DNA of 64,000 nt from Massilia aquatica (GTDB lineage: Bacteria; Pseudomonadota; Gammaproteobacteria; Burkholderiales; Burkholderiaceae_D): NCBI RefSeq assembly GCF_011682045.1, contig NZ_VVIW01000010.1:124001-188000 (forward strand). Reading direction: 5' to 3'. The position numbers and the translations under genes were made by a program. Numbering within the stretch: position 1 is the first letter of the stretch; every line of letters begins with the position of its first letter. This document shows positions 1 through 8,090 of the stretch, one piece after another. Below the pieces are notes generated by a model, which saw only the letters and a program-made list of their open reading frames with translations, searched no databases and was not told the origin of the DNA.

Positions 1-238
1 TTGTTGAATAAGACAGCGGGGCCAGTAGGCGTGATAGCTCAACCACTTCATTGTCGAAAGACATGCTTTCCTGGTCGCTGAGCCTGTAATAACCCACGCC
101 GCACAGGTCTTGCAGAATGTCGATGTCGTCATCTTCTTCAGTCTGAGGTGTCAAACCGATCCATGCCGAAAGCACGCCTTTTTTTTCAAAATTTTGTTCA
201 TAAAACTCATCTTCATCGGAATAATCGTGTCGAGCCAT
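1..238 (-). CDS. Imm22-like immunity protein, N-terminal part, cut by the window edge
   Basis: The minus strand reads as an open frame of 79 codons from an ATG at 238 to the window edge, preceded by a strong ribosome binding site (GGAGGAA, 2-3 bases before the ATG region). The product is very acidic. It carries a W-I-G motif near residue 27 and a later D-I-L-Q-D-L-C-G-V-G-Y-Y stretch followed by L-S-D-Q-E. This pattern resembles the Imm22 (DUF4284) immunity proteins that neutralise polymorphic toxins. The family call rests on recognition of the motif spacing only; the cognate toxin would lie outside the window or be the decayed DNA next to it. Codon use is AT-richer than in the neighbours, as is usual for immunity genes. 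Confidence 0.5.
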   Translation of the reverse strand, partial: MARHDYSDEDEFYEQNFEKKGVLSAWIGLTPQTEEDDDIDILQDLCGVGYYRLSDQESMSFDNEVVELSRLLAPLSYST

Positions 239-558
239 ATTTCCTCCCTGACTAGTTGTGAAAACCCGGCGGTAAGCCATCAGATCCACTTTGAAACCGG
301 GCTGCTGTTTGTCCTGGTGACTGGAGGCTAAGACGGATCGCTCCAATTTTACCTGCGTCCGGATGCCAGGCTGACCTTGAACGACTTGGTGGCAAGCCAT
401 GGCGCGCATAGTCAGGCTGTTAATATTCCGAAAGAGGAACTTTTTAAAATAGCACGCCTCAACCATGCTTTTAATGCAACCCTCATTGCGCGGTTCGAGC
501 GGGACCACCCCTTGCCAGATGACCGGCCGGCCGAGCTCATTTTTCAGAAGGAGCCGCG
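239..558. other. AT-rich stretch without a convincing gene
   Basis: Between the Imm22-like gene and the decayed TPR-like fragment there is no gene with a proper start. One frame is open from about 332 to 562 on the plus strand. It could encode a small acidic/basic mixed protein from a TTG at 377, but there is no ribosome binding site and no recognisable domain. It may be the tail of a decayed gene. Confidence 0.35.
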
Positions 559-816
559 TTGAGTCACGGGCCAGGCAACGGACCCGGCGTATGCCAGTGT
601 CAAGGAGTATTGCGTCGGGCAGCTATATTGATCAGCGCCAAAAACTACTCTGATGCAGTCCCACTACTGGATCGAGGTATCGCGATGGTGGGGGAGACGT
701 ATGTCATGCAGGATCTGAGTGACGACACCGGTATGAAGCTGACGCTGGCTCAGATTGAGGAAAAGAAGGGGGCGGCCAGGCGCGCCGCCGCGCTGCAGTA
801 CCGTGTGCTTTCGTAA
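559..816 (+). pseudogene. decayed TPR-like gene fragment
   Basis: The plus strand here encodes a stretch ending in a TPR-like helix pair (a K-N-Y-x-x-A-x-P-L-L-x-R-G-I-A-M pattern near codons 28-43). The TPR consensus seems to begin in another frame: around 577-630 the third frame reads D-P-A-Y-A-S-V-K-E-Y-C-V-G-Q-L-Y and then hits a stop, while the 559 frame continues the motif. This looks like one frameshift near 630 in a former tetratricopeptide (kinesin-light-chain type) protein whose 5' part is gone. It stops at 816. The 5' end given is only the first ATG in the surviving frame. Confidence 0.4.
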
Positions 817-892
817 CGTCTGGAAATGGATGGCTGGCGTCGTGAATGCGCCAGTAAAACCTGAAACAAACAAAATCTGGAGAGGTCCCCAC

Positions 893-957
893 AAAAAGAA
901 AGCGCGTGGCAACCTGTCAGCGCATCGTTGCAGATGGGCTGACAGATGACCACGCGC
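893..957 (-). terminator. rho-independent terminator of the helicase gene
   Basis: On the minus strand two nested stems, 8 bp each (902-909 with 950-957, and 914-921 with 938-945), are followed directly by a T-rich tract (TTTCTTTTT, 901-893). This is downstream of the helicase stop at 1001. A second, shorter perfect hairpin (9-bp stem, CAGA loop, 968-989) lies just before it but has no T run. Confidence 0.75.
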
Positions 958-1000
958 CAAGGCGTGCGTCCGGCGCCAGAGCGCCGGACTACATGATTAC

Positions 1001-2383
1001 TTAACGGCCGCGGCCGCCCGAACGGTGCGGCGCCGCCGGACGCGGACCGCGCGCGCCAGCCGTACCACCACCGCCGCCGCCGCCACCACCACCGGCGCTG
1101 CGCGGCTTGGCCGGAGCACGGCCACCGCCGCCGCCGACCTTGACCACTTGCCCGCCGCCGGAACGGCCGCCACGGCCGCCATGGCCCGGCGCGCCGCTAC
1201 GCAGCTGCACCGGCTGTGCGCGCGCGGTCGGGTCCGGCTCGAAACCGGCGATGATCTGGCGCGGCAGGGTTTGCTTGATCAGCTTTTCGATATCCTTGAG
1301 CATGTCGTGCTCGTCCACGCAGACCAGCGACACGGCTTCGCCGGTGGCGCCGGCGCGGCCGGTACGGCCGATACGGTGTACATAGTCTTCAGGAATGTTC
1401 GGCAGGTCGTAGTTGACCACGTGCGGCAACTGGTCGATATCGATACCGCGCGCGGCGATGTCGGTCGCGACCAGCACCTGCAGGGCGCCATCCTTGAATT
1501 CGGAGAGCGCCTTGGTGCGCGCCGACTGGCTCTTGTTGCCGTGGATTGCCATGGCGCCGATGCCGTCCGCGCCGAGTTGCTCGACCAGCTTGTTGGCGCC
1601 GTGCTTGGTGCGGGTAAACACCAGCACCTGGGTCCATTTGTTCGACTTGATCAGGTGCGACAGCATCGGATGCTTCTTGTCGCGGTCGACCGGGTGGATC
1701 TTTTGCGAAATGACTTCGACCGTCGAATTGCGGCGCGCCACTTCGATCATGGCCGGCTTGTTCAGCAAGCCATCGGCCAGGGCCTTGATCTCTTCCGAGA
1801 AGGTGGCCGAGAACAGCAGGTTCTGGCGCTTCGGCGGCAGGGCGGCCAGCACTTTTTTGATGTCGCGGATGAAGCCCATGTCGAGCATGCGGTCGGCTTC
1901 GTCCAGGATCAGGATTTCGACCTTCGACAGGTCGACCGTGCGCTGTTCCATGTGGTCCAGCAGACGCCCTGGCGTTGCCACCAGGATGTCGACGCCGTGC
2001 TTGAGCTGCTTGATCTGCGGATTGATGCCGACCCCGCCGAAAATCACGGCCGAGTTCAGGTTGGTGTACTTGCCGTACACGCGCACGCTTTCCTCGACCT
2101 GGGCCGCCAGTTCGCGGGTCGGGGTCAGGATCAGTGCGCGCACCGAGCGGGTCGAGGTCTTGCTGGTCTGGGCCGCGCCGACCGTATCGGTCGAGAGGCG
2201 GTTCAGGATCGGCAGGGTAAAACCGGCGGTCTTGCCGGTGCCGGTTTGTGCGCCCGCCAGCAGGTCGCCGCCGTTCAGCACGGCGGGGATCGCCTGGGTC
2301 TGGATCGGGGTCGGGACGGTGTAACCGTGTTCGGTTACGGCACGAACGATAGCATCGGACAGGCCGAGTTTAGAAAATGACAT
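1001..2383 (-). CDS. rhlE: DEAD-box ATP-dependent RNA helicase, RhlE type
   Basis: The 460-residue product has every motif of a DEAD-box helicase in order: Q motif near the N-terminus (F-x-x-L-G-L then PTPIQ), Walker [22 protein letters not shown], the DEAD box, SAT, then ARGIDI and HRIGRTGR in the second RecA domain. Such enzymes unwind RNA duplexes in ribosome assembly and mRNA turnover. The C-terminal 60 residues are a Gly/Arg/Pro-rich tail with a run of ten glycines, a low-complexity RNA-binding tail typical of RhlE proteins. The ATG at 2383 (M-S-F-S-K-L-G-L) was chosen because the Q motif begins there; a longer open frame upstream adds 21 residues unlike the family. It is monocistronic, with its own terminator. 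Confidence 0.93.
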   Translation of the reverse strand: MSFSKLGLSDAIVRAVTEHGYTVPTPIQTQAIPAVLNGGDLLAGAQTGTGKTAGFTLPILNRLSTDTVGAAQTSKTSTRSVRALILTPTRELAAQVEESVRVYGKYTNLNSAVIFGGVGINPQIKQLKHGVDILVATPGRLLDHMEQRTVDLSKVEILILDEADRMLDMGFIRDIKKVLAALPPKRQNLLFSATFSEEIKALADGLLNKPAMIEVARRNSTVEVISQKIHPVDRDKKHPMLSHLIKSNKWTQVLVFTRTKHGANKLVEQLGADGIGAMAIHGNKSQSARTKALSEFKDGALQVLVATDIAARGIDIDQLPHVVNYDLPNIPEDYVHRIGRTGRAGATGEAVSLVCVDEHDMLKDIEKLIKQTLPRQIIAGFEPDPTARAQPVQLRSGAPGHGGRGGRSGGGQVVKVGGGGGRAPAKPRSAGGGGGGGGGGTAGARGPRPAAPHRSGGRGR

Positions 2384-2587
2384 GATAACTTTATGGTGGA
2401 GATCGGCCCGTCGCTCATGCAAAAAGCGCCAGTCGCAGGCAATCAATATTAGAAAATCGTGGTGGCAAAGGCACTGGAAACGGTGCCACCCGACATTGCA
2501 GCATACACAGCGATGCTAAATTTAACAGAAATAGGTTTCGCTGTGGAAATTTCACGTGCGGCTTGTTAAGCCTGGCGGAGGGAAAGT

Positions 2588-2607
2588 GGAGGCCTTACAC
2601 GGCCTCC
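2588..2607 (-). terminator. hairpin downstream of suhB
   Basis: A perfect 7-bp stem (GGAGGCC with GGCCTCC) with a 6-base loop lies 22 bases past the suhB stop. On the minus strand it is followed by a short pyrimidine tract (ACTTTCCC). It is a plausible but weak intrinsic terminator. Confidence 0.45.
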
Positions 2608-2628
2608 CGGACAGCTTAGTACGGCATT

Positions 2629-3417
2629 TTACGCGAAAGGCGCCAACAGCGTGACCATCTGGCCGAAGACCTTCGGGCTGGCGGCGATGATGTCGCCCTT
2701 GTGCAGGTAGTCGGACTCGCCGTTGAACTCGCCGACGATGCCGCCCGCTTCCGTCACCAGGAGCGAGCCGGCGGCGATATCCCAGGCTTTCAGGCCCTTT
2801 TCGTAGAAGCCGTCGCTGCGGCCGGCGGCCACGTTGGCCAGTTCCAGCGCGGCCGAACCGGCGCTGCGCACGGCCTGGCAACGCTCGGCGACGACGCCGT
2901 ACATCTTCATGTATTCAGCCAGCGCGCGCGGACCGGCGGCATGGCCGGAGCACAGCAGGGTGTTGGCCAGGCGGTCGTGCTTGGTCACGCGGATACGCTT
3001 GTCGTTCAGGTAGGCGCCGGCGCCTTTGCTGGCGGTGTACAGGTCGTTACGCACCGGATCGTAGATCACGGCCTGCGTGACGATGCCGCGCTGGGCCAGC
3101 GCGATCGAGACGCAATAGTTGGGATAGCCGTGCATGAAATTGGTGGTGCCATCGATCGGGTCGATGATCCAGGCGAATTCACTCTCGTCGTTCAGGTTGG
3201 CGGATGCACCCGATTCCTCGGCCAGGATCGCATGGTCGGGATAGGCTTTGAGCAAGGTTTCGATGATCGCCTGTTCGGCCGCCTGGTCGACATCGGTGAC
3301 GAAATCGTTGTGTTGTTTTTCAGTAACACTGATCCGGTCGACGTCGAAGGACGCGCGCTGGATCACGGTGGCGGCGCGGCGAGCTGCTTTGATCGCCGTA
3401 TTGAGCATTGGGTGCAT
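2629..3417 (-). CDS. suhB: inositol monophosphatase family protein SuhB
   Basis: This 262-residue protein has the Mg-binding signature of the inositol monophosphatase family: the E-E pair at 67-68, D-P-I-D-G-T-T-N-F at 86-94 and W-D at 212-213 within the second signature W-D-I-A-A-G-x-L-L. Family members hydrolyse inositol-1-phosphate. In E. coli SuhB also joins the rRNA transcription antitermination complex with NusA. Length and motifs are those of SuhB. It is divergent from trmJ across a 169-bp gap, an arrangement common in Burkholderiales. Confidence 0.92.
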   Translation of the reverse strand: MHPMLNTAIKAARRAATVIQRASFDVDRISVTEKQHNDFVTDVDQAAEQAIIETLLKAYPDHAILAEESGASANLNDESEFAWIIDPIDGTTNFMHGYPNYCVSIALAQRGIVTQAVIYDPVRNDLYTASKGAGAYLNDKRIRVTKHDRLANTLLCSGHAAGPRALAEYMKMYGVVAERCQAVRSAGSAALELANVAAGRSDGFYEKGLKAWDIAAGSLLVTEAGGIVGEFNGESDYLHKGDIIAASPKVFGQMVTLLAPFA

Positions 3418-3531
3418 GTGGAGCTTCCGTTAAAAGAACGCTAACGCCCACGGCGCCCCCTTGGGCGCAGCGTACGGTAGAGAACAAGAATGAATTAAAG
3501 AGCGGTGCGGCGGCGAACTGGTTAAAATCGC

Positions 3532-3552
3532 GGGCTGGTCAGCCCTGTTTTT
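3532..3552 (+). promoter_or_regulatory. hairpin plus T-run in the trmJ leader
   Basis: A short GGGCT/AGCCC hairpin followed by TGTTTTT sits 35-55 bases before the trmJ start, right after a TTAAAAT sequence that could be a -10 element. It looks like a small intrinsic terminator in the 5' leader. Whether it attenuates trmJ is inference. Confidence 0.3.
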
Positions 3553-3586
3553 ACTCATCCGCCACTGCGCGATAGCGCTATTTTAA

Positions 3587-4342
3587 ATGAACACGCCCGA
3601 AATCAACACGTCTGTTTTCAAACGCCTCCGATTTGTCCTGGTCGAGACCAGCCGCGCCGGCAATATCGGGGCCGCTGCGCGCGCCATCAAAACCATGGGA
3701 TTTTCCGACCTGGTGCTGGTCAATCCGCGCTTTCCCGATGCCTTGCAGGACCCGGAAGCGGTCGCCTTCGCCAGCGGCGCGCAGGATGTGCTGGCGCGCG
3801 CGCGCATCGTCGGCAGCATCGGCGAGGCCCTGGACGGCTGCAATTTCGCCGCCGCGGTCTCGGCGCGCCTGCGCGAATTCTCGCCGCCGGTATGGACCCC
3901 GCGCGCCTTTGCCGGCCATGTGGCGGGGCAGGGCGACTTGTCGGCCGCGCTCATTTTCGGCAACGAGCGCTTTGGATTGCCGAACCAGATCGTCGAGCAG
4001 TGCAATGTGCTGATCAATATTCCCGCCAATCCCGATTATTCCTCGCTCAACCTGGCCCAGGCGGCCCAGGTGCTGGCCTACGAATGCCGGGTGGCCGGCG
4101 ACACGGAAGTGCCGGCGCCGAGCGCGATCGGCTTTCACGGCGACTCCGCCAGCCTGGACCAGGTCGAAGGCATGTATGCGCACCTGGAACAGGCGCTGGT
4201 GGCGATCGATTTTCTCGATGCCGACAATCCCAAAAAGCTCATGCCGCGCCTGAAACGCCTGTTTGCGCGCACCCAGCTCGAGACCGAGGAAGTGAACATC
4301 CTGCGCGGCATCGCGCGTCACATCCTCAAGGCGCGCCCTTGA
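3587..4342 (+). CDS. trmJ: tRNA 2'-O-methyltransferase TrmJ (SPOUT, TrmH group 1)
   Basis: The 251-residue protein has the SPOUT RNA methyltransferase motifs: R-A-G-N-I-G-A-A-A-R-A near residue 20 (motif 1), the F-G-N-E-R-F-G-L loop near 125 (motif 2) and S-S-L-N-L-A-Q-A near 150 (motif 3). TrmJ methylates the ribose 2'-OH of nucleotide 32 in the tRNA anticodon loop using SAM, as a dimer with a trefoil-knot fold. The C-terminal extension (about 165-251) is the helical region typical of TrmJ. No strong ribosome binding site precedes the ATG; the start fits family alignments. Confidence 0.9.
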   Translation: MNTPEINTSVFKRLRFVLVETSRAGNIGAAARAIKTMGFSDLVLVNPRFPDALQDPEAVAFASGAQDVLARARIVGSIGEALDGCNFAAAVSARLREFSPPVWTPRAFAGHVAGQGDLSAALIFGNERFGLPNQIVEQCNVLINIPANPDYSSLNLAQAAQVLAYECRVAGDTEVPAPSAIGFHGDSASLDQVEGMYAHLEQALVAIDFLDADNPKKLMPRLKRLFARTQLETEEVNILRGIARHILKARP

Positions 4343-4399
4343 TTGAAGCGCAAGCGTCCATCGATCACCTTGTCATCCATTGAAAATCCAGCGGGACCC

Positions 4400-5119
4400 A
4401 TGCATTCCAAACCCGGTTTCATCATTTGGTCCAGCACGATTATCTGCGTGGCGCTTGCCATTGCAGCGCTGTCGAACACGCTGGCGCAGACCAGCGAAGC
4501 GGCGCGTGGCCAGTCCCTCGGTATCCTCCTGGTTTGTTCCCTGGCAGCCGCGACGTCGGTATGGCGCCTGATCCGGCTCTACCGCACCGCCATGGAAGTG
4601 GCCGACATCACCAAGGTGCCGTTCGGCGTGCCGCTGCGCCCGTCCCGCGGCAAGGCCATGACCGTGGCGATCGGCATGCTGGCAATCGGCGCCATGCCCC
4701 TGATCACCATGACAACGCTCACGCCGATCATTCGGGGCGGCGCGTGGTTGCTGGTGGCCGGTGGCGTGGGCATGCTGGCGGCGGTGCTGGCGCGCCTCGT
4801 GCCTGTCGGGCAGATCACCTTGCGCGCCGACGGTTTGGCGTTGGCAGGCCGTGGTTTGCCGATCGTTTTGCCGTGGGAGCGCATCAGCGCGGTGGAAGGC
4901 GGGGAGTACGGCGGCAATCCGGCAATCTTCCTGTGGCTGGACTCGCCCGACACGATCGCCGTGCCGCCCGGCAAACACAAGGCCTTCATGCGCCAGGTCG
5001 CGTTTTGCCGCAACTTGATGGACGCTGATTATTACCACCCCACCATCGGCTACGGGGTCGGACTGGCCTCGCTGGTGGCGGCGATCGAGCACTACCGGCT
5101 CCAAGCTAGTGGAGGATGA
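4400..5119 (+). CDS. membrane protein with PH-like domain, STM3941-like
   Basis: This 239-residue protein has four hydrophobic helices. Two lie near the N-terminus (about 8-28 and 38-55), then a pair at about 85-105 and 112-132. After them comes a soluble region resembling the small PH-like domain of STM3941-type proteins (I-T-L-R-x-D-G-L, then P-W-E-R-I, then a run of beta-strand-like sequence). The ATG at 4400 begins the hydrophobic protein; a TTG at 4343 would add an unlikely polar N-terminus. It follows trmJ by 57 bp and may be cotranscribed. The function is unknown. Confidence 0.7.
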   Translation: MHSKPGFIIWSSTIICVALAIAALSNTLAQTSEAARGQSLGILLVCSLAAATSVWRLIRLYRTAMEVADITKVPFGVPLRPSRGKAMTVAIGMLAIGAMPLITMTTLTPIIRGGAWLLVAGGVGMLAAVLARLVPVGQITLRADGLALAGRGLPIVLPWERISAVEGGEYGGNPAIFLWLDSPDTIAVPPGKHKAFMRQVAFCRNLMDADYYHPTIGYGVGLASLVAAIEHYRLQASGG

Positions 5120-5184
5120 TGCGTACGTGCCGACGCAACACCCGGTATGGTTGAGAAAAAAATAATTCCCCTGAGTAAAAACTA

Positions 5185-5219
5185 ATATTGTAAAATCGGC
5201 AATCACGAACCAGCCGAGC
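5185..5219 (+). promoter_or_regulatory. duplicated upstream element, copy A
   Basis: The blocks ATATTGTAAAAT (5185-5196) and CCAGCCGAGC (5210-5219) recur at 8003-8014 and 8028-8037 with exactly the same 19-base offset and a partly conserved CAAT between them. TAAAAT could be a -10 element. The start codon of the first paralogue follows five bases after the second block. The element marks the 5' end of the duplicated unit. Confidence 0.6.
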
Positions 5220-5224
5220 TTTCC

Positions 5225-6637
5225 ATGTCCGATCAATCCAGCGCAAGTCACTTTTCCGTCCTCCAGCAGATCGGCCTGATCACGCGCAACCAGGTGCAGC
5301 GCGCGCTGGACCATCCTCAGGTGGGCGAACTGGCCGACTATCCGCTGCTGGCCGACCATCTGGTGTGGCTGGTCTTGCGCGACATTCTCGAGGAAGACGA
5401 CCTCGAGCAAAAATACCAGCGCTTCCTGAGCACCTACAGCGGCGAAGACCGTGAACAGCACCTGCGCGCGATCGACATCGCCTTGTTGAAGATTCACGGC
5501 GTGCGCGAAGGCTTGAACCGCGACTGGTTCGACACCCTGGTCGCCGAAAACATCCTCACCGACGAGGAGCGCACCCGTGCCTTGGAGGCGCTGCCGGGCG
5601 ACGAGATGCTGGCCTCGGCGGCGGCGGCCTTTGTCTGGATGGTGTATGCCCAGCTGATCACCCACGAACGGCTCGACGAGATCCGCGCGGTTACCGGCGG
5701 CAGCCCCGGACGCGCCGCCATCCTGGCCGAAGTGCAAGAGATGTTCGGCAAAATCTCCTCCGCCGCGCGCAGCACCGTCATCCGCGGCATTTTCCCCGGC
5801 CCCTTGTGGCTGTGGATCGGCGCCGCGCTGGCCTTCGTCGGCTACATTGTCTGGTCGCTGGTGCGGCCGGTCCCGATTCCGGATTGCACCGACCGCGAGG
5901 TCACCTCCACGGTCGCCTCGATCATGTTCCGCCTGAACGTGGACGAAGGCGTCAACGCTTACCTGCGCCCCGGCGGCGAACGCGCGCCACGCGCCTCGGT
6001 CGCCGGCATCCGCGAAGTCGGTTTCGACGAGGTCGGCCGGGTGCGCGGCTGCATCGGCACCCTGACCATGGGGCCGATCGAGCGGCCGTACGCCTTTACG
6101 GTGGCGCGCGACAAGGAAGGCGGCTACACCGTCACCGGCGCCGATCCGGAGATCGTGCAGGCGCGCTTCGGCAAGGGCGCCGGCCCGGCCAGGGCCGACA
6201 GCAAGGGTGCGCCGGTGGGGCGCGCCAATATCGACAAGGCCTTCCGCGCCGCCGCCGACAAGTTCAAGGCCGATGCCGGCGAAGAGCGCATGGCTAAACT
6301 GATGGAAAGTGTGGCCGGCAGCCCGCGCAGGGCCAGCCGCACCAGCGAGAGCGCGCCGGAGCGCACGCGCGACATTCCCGAAATCGAGCCGCTGGCGCCA
6401 TGCCGCGAAATCACGCCCGGCGGCGCCTACAGTTGCCGCCTGCTGGTCGAGCGCAAGGATGCCATCCTCGCAGCGATCGGCGCCGGATCGTCGAGCGTGT
6501 TCGAGGCCGACTTCAGCTTCGTGCGCCAGGGGGCGGAGTGGGCCATGGCCGACAGCTTTGAGCAGGAGTACCGGGCCGCCATCGACGCGGCGCGCAAGAA
6601 AGCGCTGGCCGAAGCGCGTGCCAAGGCGCCCGAGTAA
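5225..6637 (+). CDS. single-pass membrane protein, tandem paralogue 1 of 3
   Basis: I do not recognise this family. The 470-residue product has an N-terminal cytoplasmic helical region (1-190) beginning with a L-Q-Q-I-G-L-I motif, one transmembrane helix (about 197-215, ending in R-P-V-P-I-P-D-C) and a periplasmic part. The periplasmic part holds a repeated pattern shared by the three paralogues: I-R-E-V-G-F, then R-V-R-G-C, later E-P-L-A-P-C-R and Y-S-C-R-L-L-V-E-R, then W and E-Y near the end. The four cysteines (P-x-x-C, R-G-C, P-C-R, S-C-R-L) are conserved in all copies and could make two disulphides. The C-terminus is a basic/Ala-rich helix. The start is fixed by the duplicated upstream element. 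Confidence 0.75.
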   Translation: MSDQSSASHFSVLQQIGLITRNQVQRALDHPQVGELADYPLLADHLVWLVLRDILEEDDLEQKYQRFLSTYSGEDREQHLRAIDIALLKIHGVREGLNRDWFDTLVAENILTDEERTRALEALPGDEMLASAAAAFVWMVYAQLITHERLDEIRAVTGGSPGRAAILAEVQEMFGKISSAARSTVIRGIFPGPLWLWIGAALAFVGYIVWSLVRPVPIPDCTDREVTSTVASIMFRLNVDEGVNAYLRPGGERAPRASVAGIREVGFDEVGRVRGCIGTLTMGPIERPYAFTVARDKEGGYTVTGADPEIVQARFGKGAGPARADSKGAPVGRANIDKAFRAAADKFKADAGEERMAKLMESVAGSPRRASRTSESAPERTRDIPEIEPLAPCREITPGGAYSCRLLVERKDAILAAIGAGSSSVFEADFSFVRQGAEWAMADSFEQEYRAAIDAARKKALAEARAKAPE

Positions 6638-6644
6638 AGCTGCA

Positions 6645-6679
6645 CCCTCATGCGGATGGCCAGGCCGTCCGCATGAGGG
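6645..6679 (+). terminator. long hairpin between paralogues 1 and 2
   Basis: A perfect 12-bp inverted repeat (CCCTCATGCGGA with TCCGCATGAGGG) surrounds an 11-base loop, 8 bases after the stop of paralogue 1. No T-run follows, so it may stabilise or process the mRNA rather than end it. Confidence 0.5.
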
Positions 6680-6716
6680 CCTCATATCCCTCCCGGCCTA
6701 CTCCTTTGCGCGCCAC

Positions 6717-8003
6717 ATGACCGTCACGCCGCTATCCTGTCCCTTCCTGTATTTGCAGCGTATCGGCCTGCTCGAAACCAGTCAATACTGGCGCGCCATG
6801 AAGCACCCGGCGGCGCAAACGCTGGCCGCCAGCCCGGGCCTGGTGGAACCGCTGGTGTGGCTGATGCGCAAACAGATCGTCTCGGCCGACGCACTGGCCG
6901 AGGCCTGCGACAGCCTTGCACTGGCCGGCGACCGCGACATGCTCGACCAGGCGCTGGAACAATACGAGCTGTTTTGCATGGAGGCCAACGGCGTCTGGCT
7001 CGACTTGCTGGTGCGCGAAGGGCTGGTCTGCGCCGGCGAGCGCGAGCACGTGCTGCAAGCGATCGGATTCGAAACACCGTTCACCGCGCCGGACGCCGTG
7101 CTGGTGCGCATGGTCAAGCGCGGTGTGATGCCGCGCAAACGCTTCGATGCCTTGCGCAAGGCCAGCGGCGGCAGCGCCAGGCGCCGCGCCATCCTGGACG
7201 ATGCGGCCGCCAGCTTGCCCAGCGACGCGCCGACGCCTCGCGCAGCCGTCGTGCGCAAGGCGCCGCGTAAGCCCTTCCGGGCCTGGGGCGAGCTGGCGCT
7301 GTGGATCCTGGCGCCGGTGCTGCTGGCGTTCGGGATCGGCATGATCACGCGCGCGCTCAACGCGCTGCCCGCCTGCGACGGCTGGACGGTCGGGCGCAAG
7401 ATCAGGGCGCTGACGCCGCCCGGCGTCGCCCGCAGCCTCACCGATATTCGCGAGATCGGCTACATCGAAGCGGCGCAGCTGCGCGGCTGCAGGGCCACGC
7501 TCAGCGTCGATGGCAAGGCGGCACCGTTCGCCTACACCGTCGCCAGCGACCCGAAAGACGACAAACTGGTGGTGACCCCGGCCGATCCGGTAATCGCGCA
7601 GATGCGTTTCGGCCGTCTTGACGCCAACGCCCGTCCGCCCGACCTGACGTACCCGATTCCGCGCACCGCGCTCGAATCGGCCATGCGCGAGGGCGGGCGG
7701 CGCGCGGCGCCGGGGCGCGCCACCGACGGCTGGTCGGCACGGTTCGCCCCTGAACCGCGCAGCGACATCGCCGACCTCGAGCCGGTCGAGCCCTGCCGCG
7801 CGCTGGTGGTGGGGGTGCGCTACACCTGCCGCCTGCTGATCGAACGCAAGGACCCGCAGCGCCCCGGCGTGGTCGGCGCTTCCACCTTGCATCAGGGCGA
7901 ATTTACCATCGAGCAGGGCGGATATGCCGGCCTGTGGAAGGTCGGCGCCGACTTCCAGCGCGAATACGAGGCGGCCATCGCGGCCCCGTATCAAGCGCCA
8001 TGA
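6717..8003 (+). CDS. single-pass membrane protein, tandem paralogue 2 of 3
   Basis: The 428-residue product is collinear with its two neighbours. It has L-Q-R-I-G-L near residue 13, a helical cytoplasmic part and one membrane helix (about 196-217). The periplasmic part has the family landmarks I-R-E-I-G-Y, L-R-G-C, E-P-V-E-P-C-R and Y-T-C-R-L-L-I-E-R, and the end carries W-K-V and E-Y-E-A-A. The ATG at 6717 puts the conserved motif at the same distance from the N-terminus as in the others; the open frame extends far upstream over the end of paralogue 1. Unlike copies 1 and 3 it lacks the duplicated upstream element, so it is either read through the hairpin from copy 1 or has its own promoter. 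The function is unknown. Confidence 0.72.
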   Translation: MTVTPLSCPFLYLQRIGLLETSQYWRAMKHPAAQTLAASPGLVEPLVWLMRKQIVSADALAEACDSLALAGDRDMLDQALEQYELFCMEANGVWLDLLVREGLVCAGEREHVLQAIGFETPFTAPDAVLVRMVKRGVMPRKRFDALRKASGGSARRRAILDDAAASLPSDAPTPRAAVVRKAPRKPFRAWGELALWILAPVLLAFGIGMITRALNALPACDGWTVGRKIRALTPPGVARSLTDIREIGYIEAAQLRGCRATLSVDGKAAPFAYTVASDPKDDKLVVTPADPVIAQMRFGRLDANARPPDLTYPIPRTALESAMREGGRRAAPGRATDGWSARFAPEPRSDIADLEPVEPCRALVVGVRYTCRLLIERKDPQRPGVVGASTLHQGEFTIEQGGYAGLWKVGADFQREYEAAIAAPYQAP

Positions 8004-8037
8004 TATTGTAAAATAGTCAATTAGCAGCCAGCCGAGC
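8003..8037 (+). promoter_or_regulatory. duplicated upstream element, copy B
   Basis: This is the second copy of the ATATTGTAAAAT and CCAGCCGAGC blocks seen at 5185-5219, with the same spacing. It starts within the stop codon of paralogue 2 and ends five bases before an ATG at 8043. That ATG is positionally equal to the start codon of paralogue 1. Confidence 0.6.
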
Positions 8038-8042
8038 ACGCC

Positions 8043-8090
8043 ATGGTCCCCGAGTCGCCCGCATTTCCCTTGTCGCGTGTTCGCCTATGA
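8043..8090 (+). other. short leader frame overlapping paralogue 3 start
   Basis: The ATG at 8043 aligns with the start codon of paralogue 1 but opens a frame of only 15 codons. Its TGA (8088-8090) overlaps the ATG at 8087 as ATGA. It may be a frameshifted relic of the old N-terminus or a translated leader that couples to paralogue 3. There is no evidence for a functional peptide. Confidence 0.4.

Noticed and set aside
1025-2380. 451-codon open frame antisense to rhlE
   Set aside because: Shadow of the helicase gene in GC-rich DNA; the sense protein has all DEAD-box motifs.
4373-6685. 770-codon open frame on the minus strand
   Set aside because: Antisense to a membrane protein gene and paralogue 1; composition is Arg/Gly/His-rich and no ribosome binding site is present.
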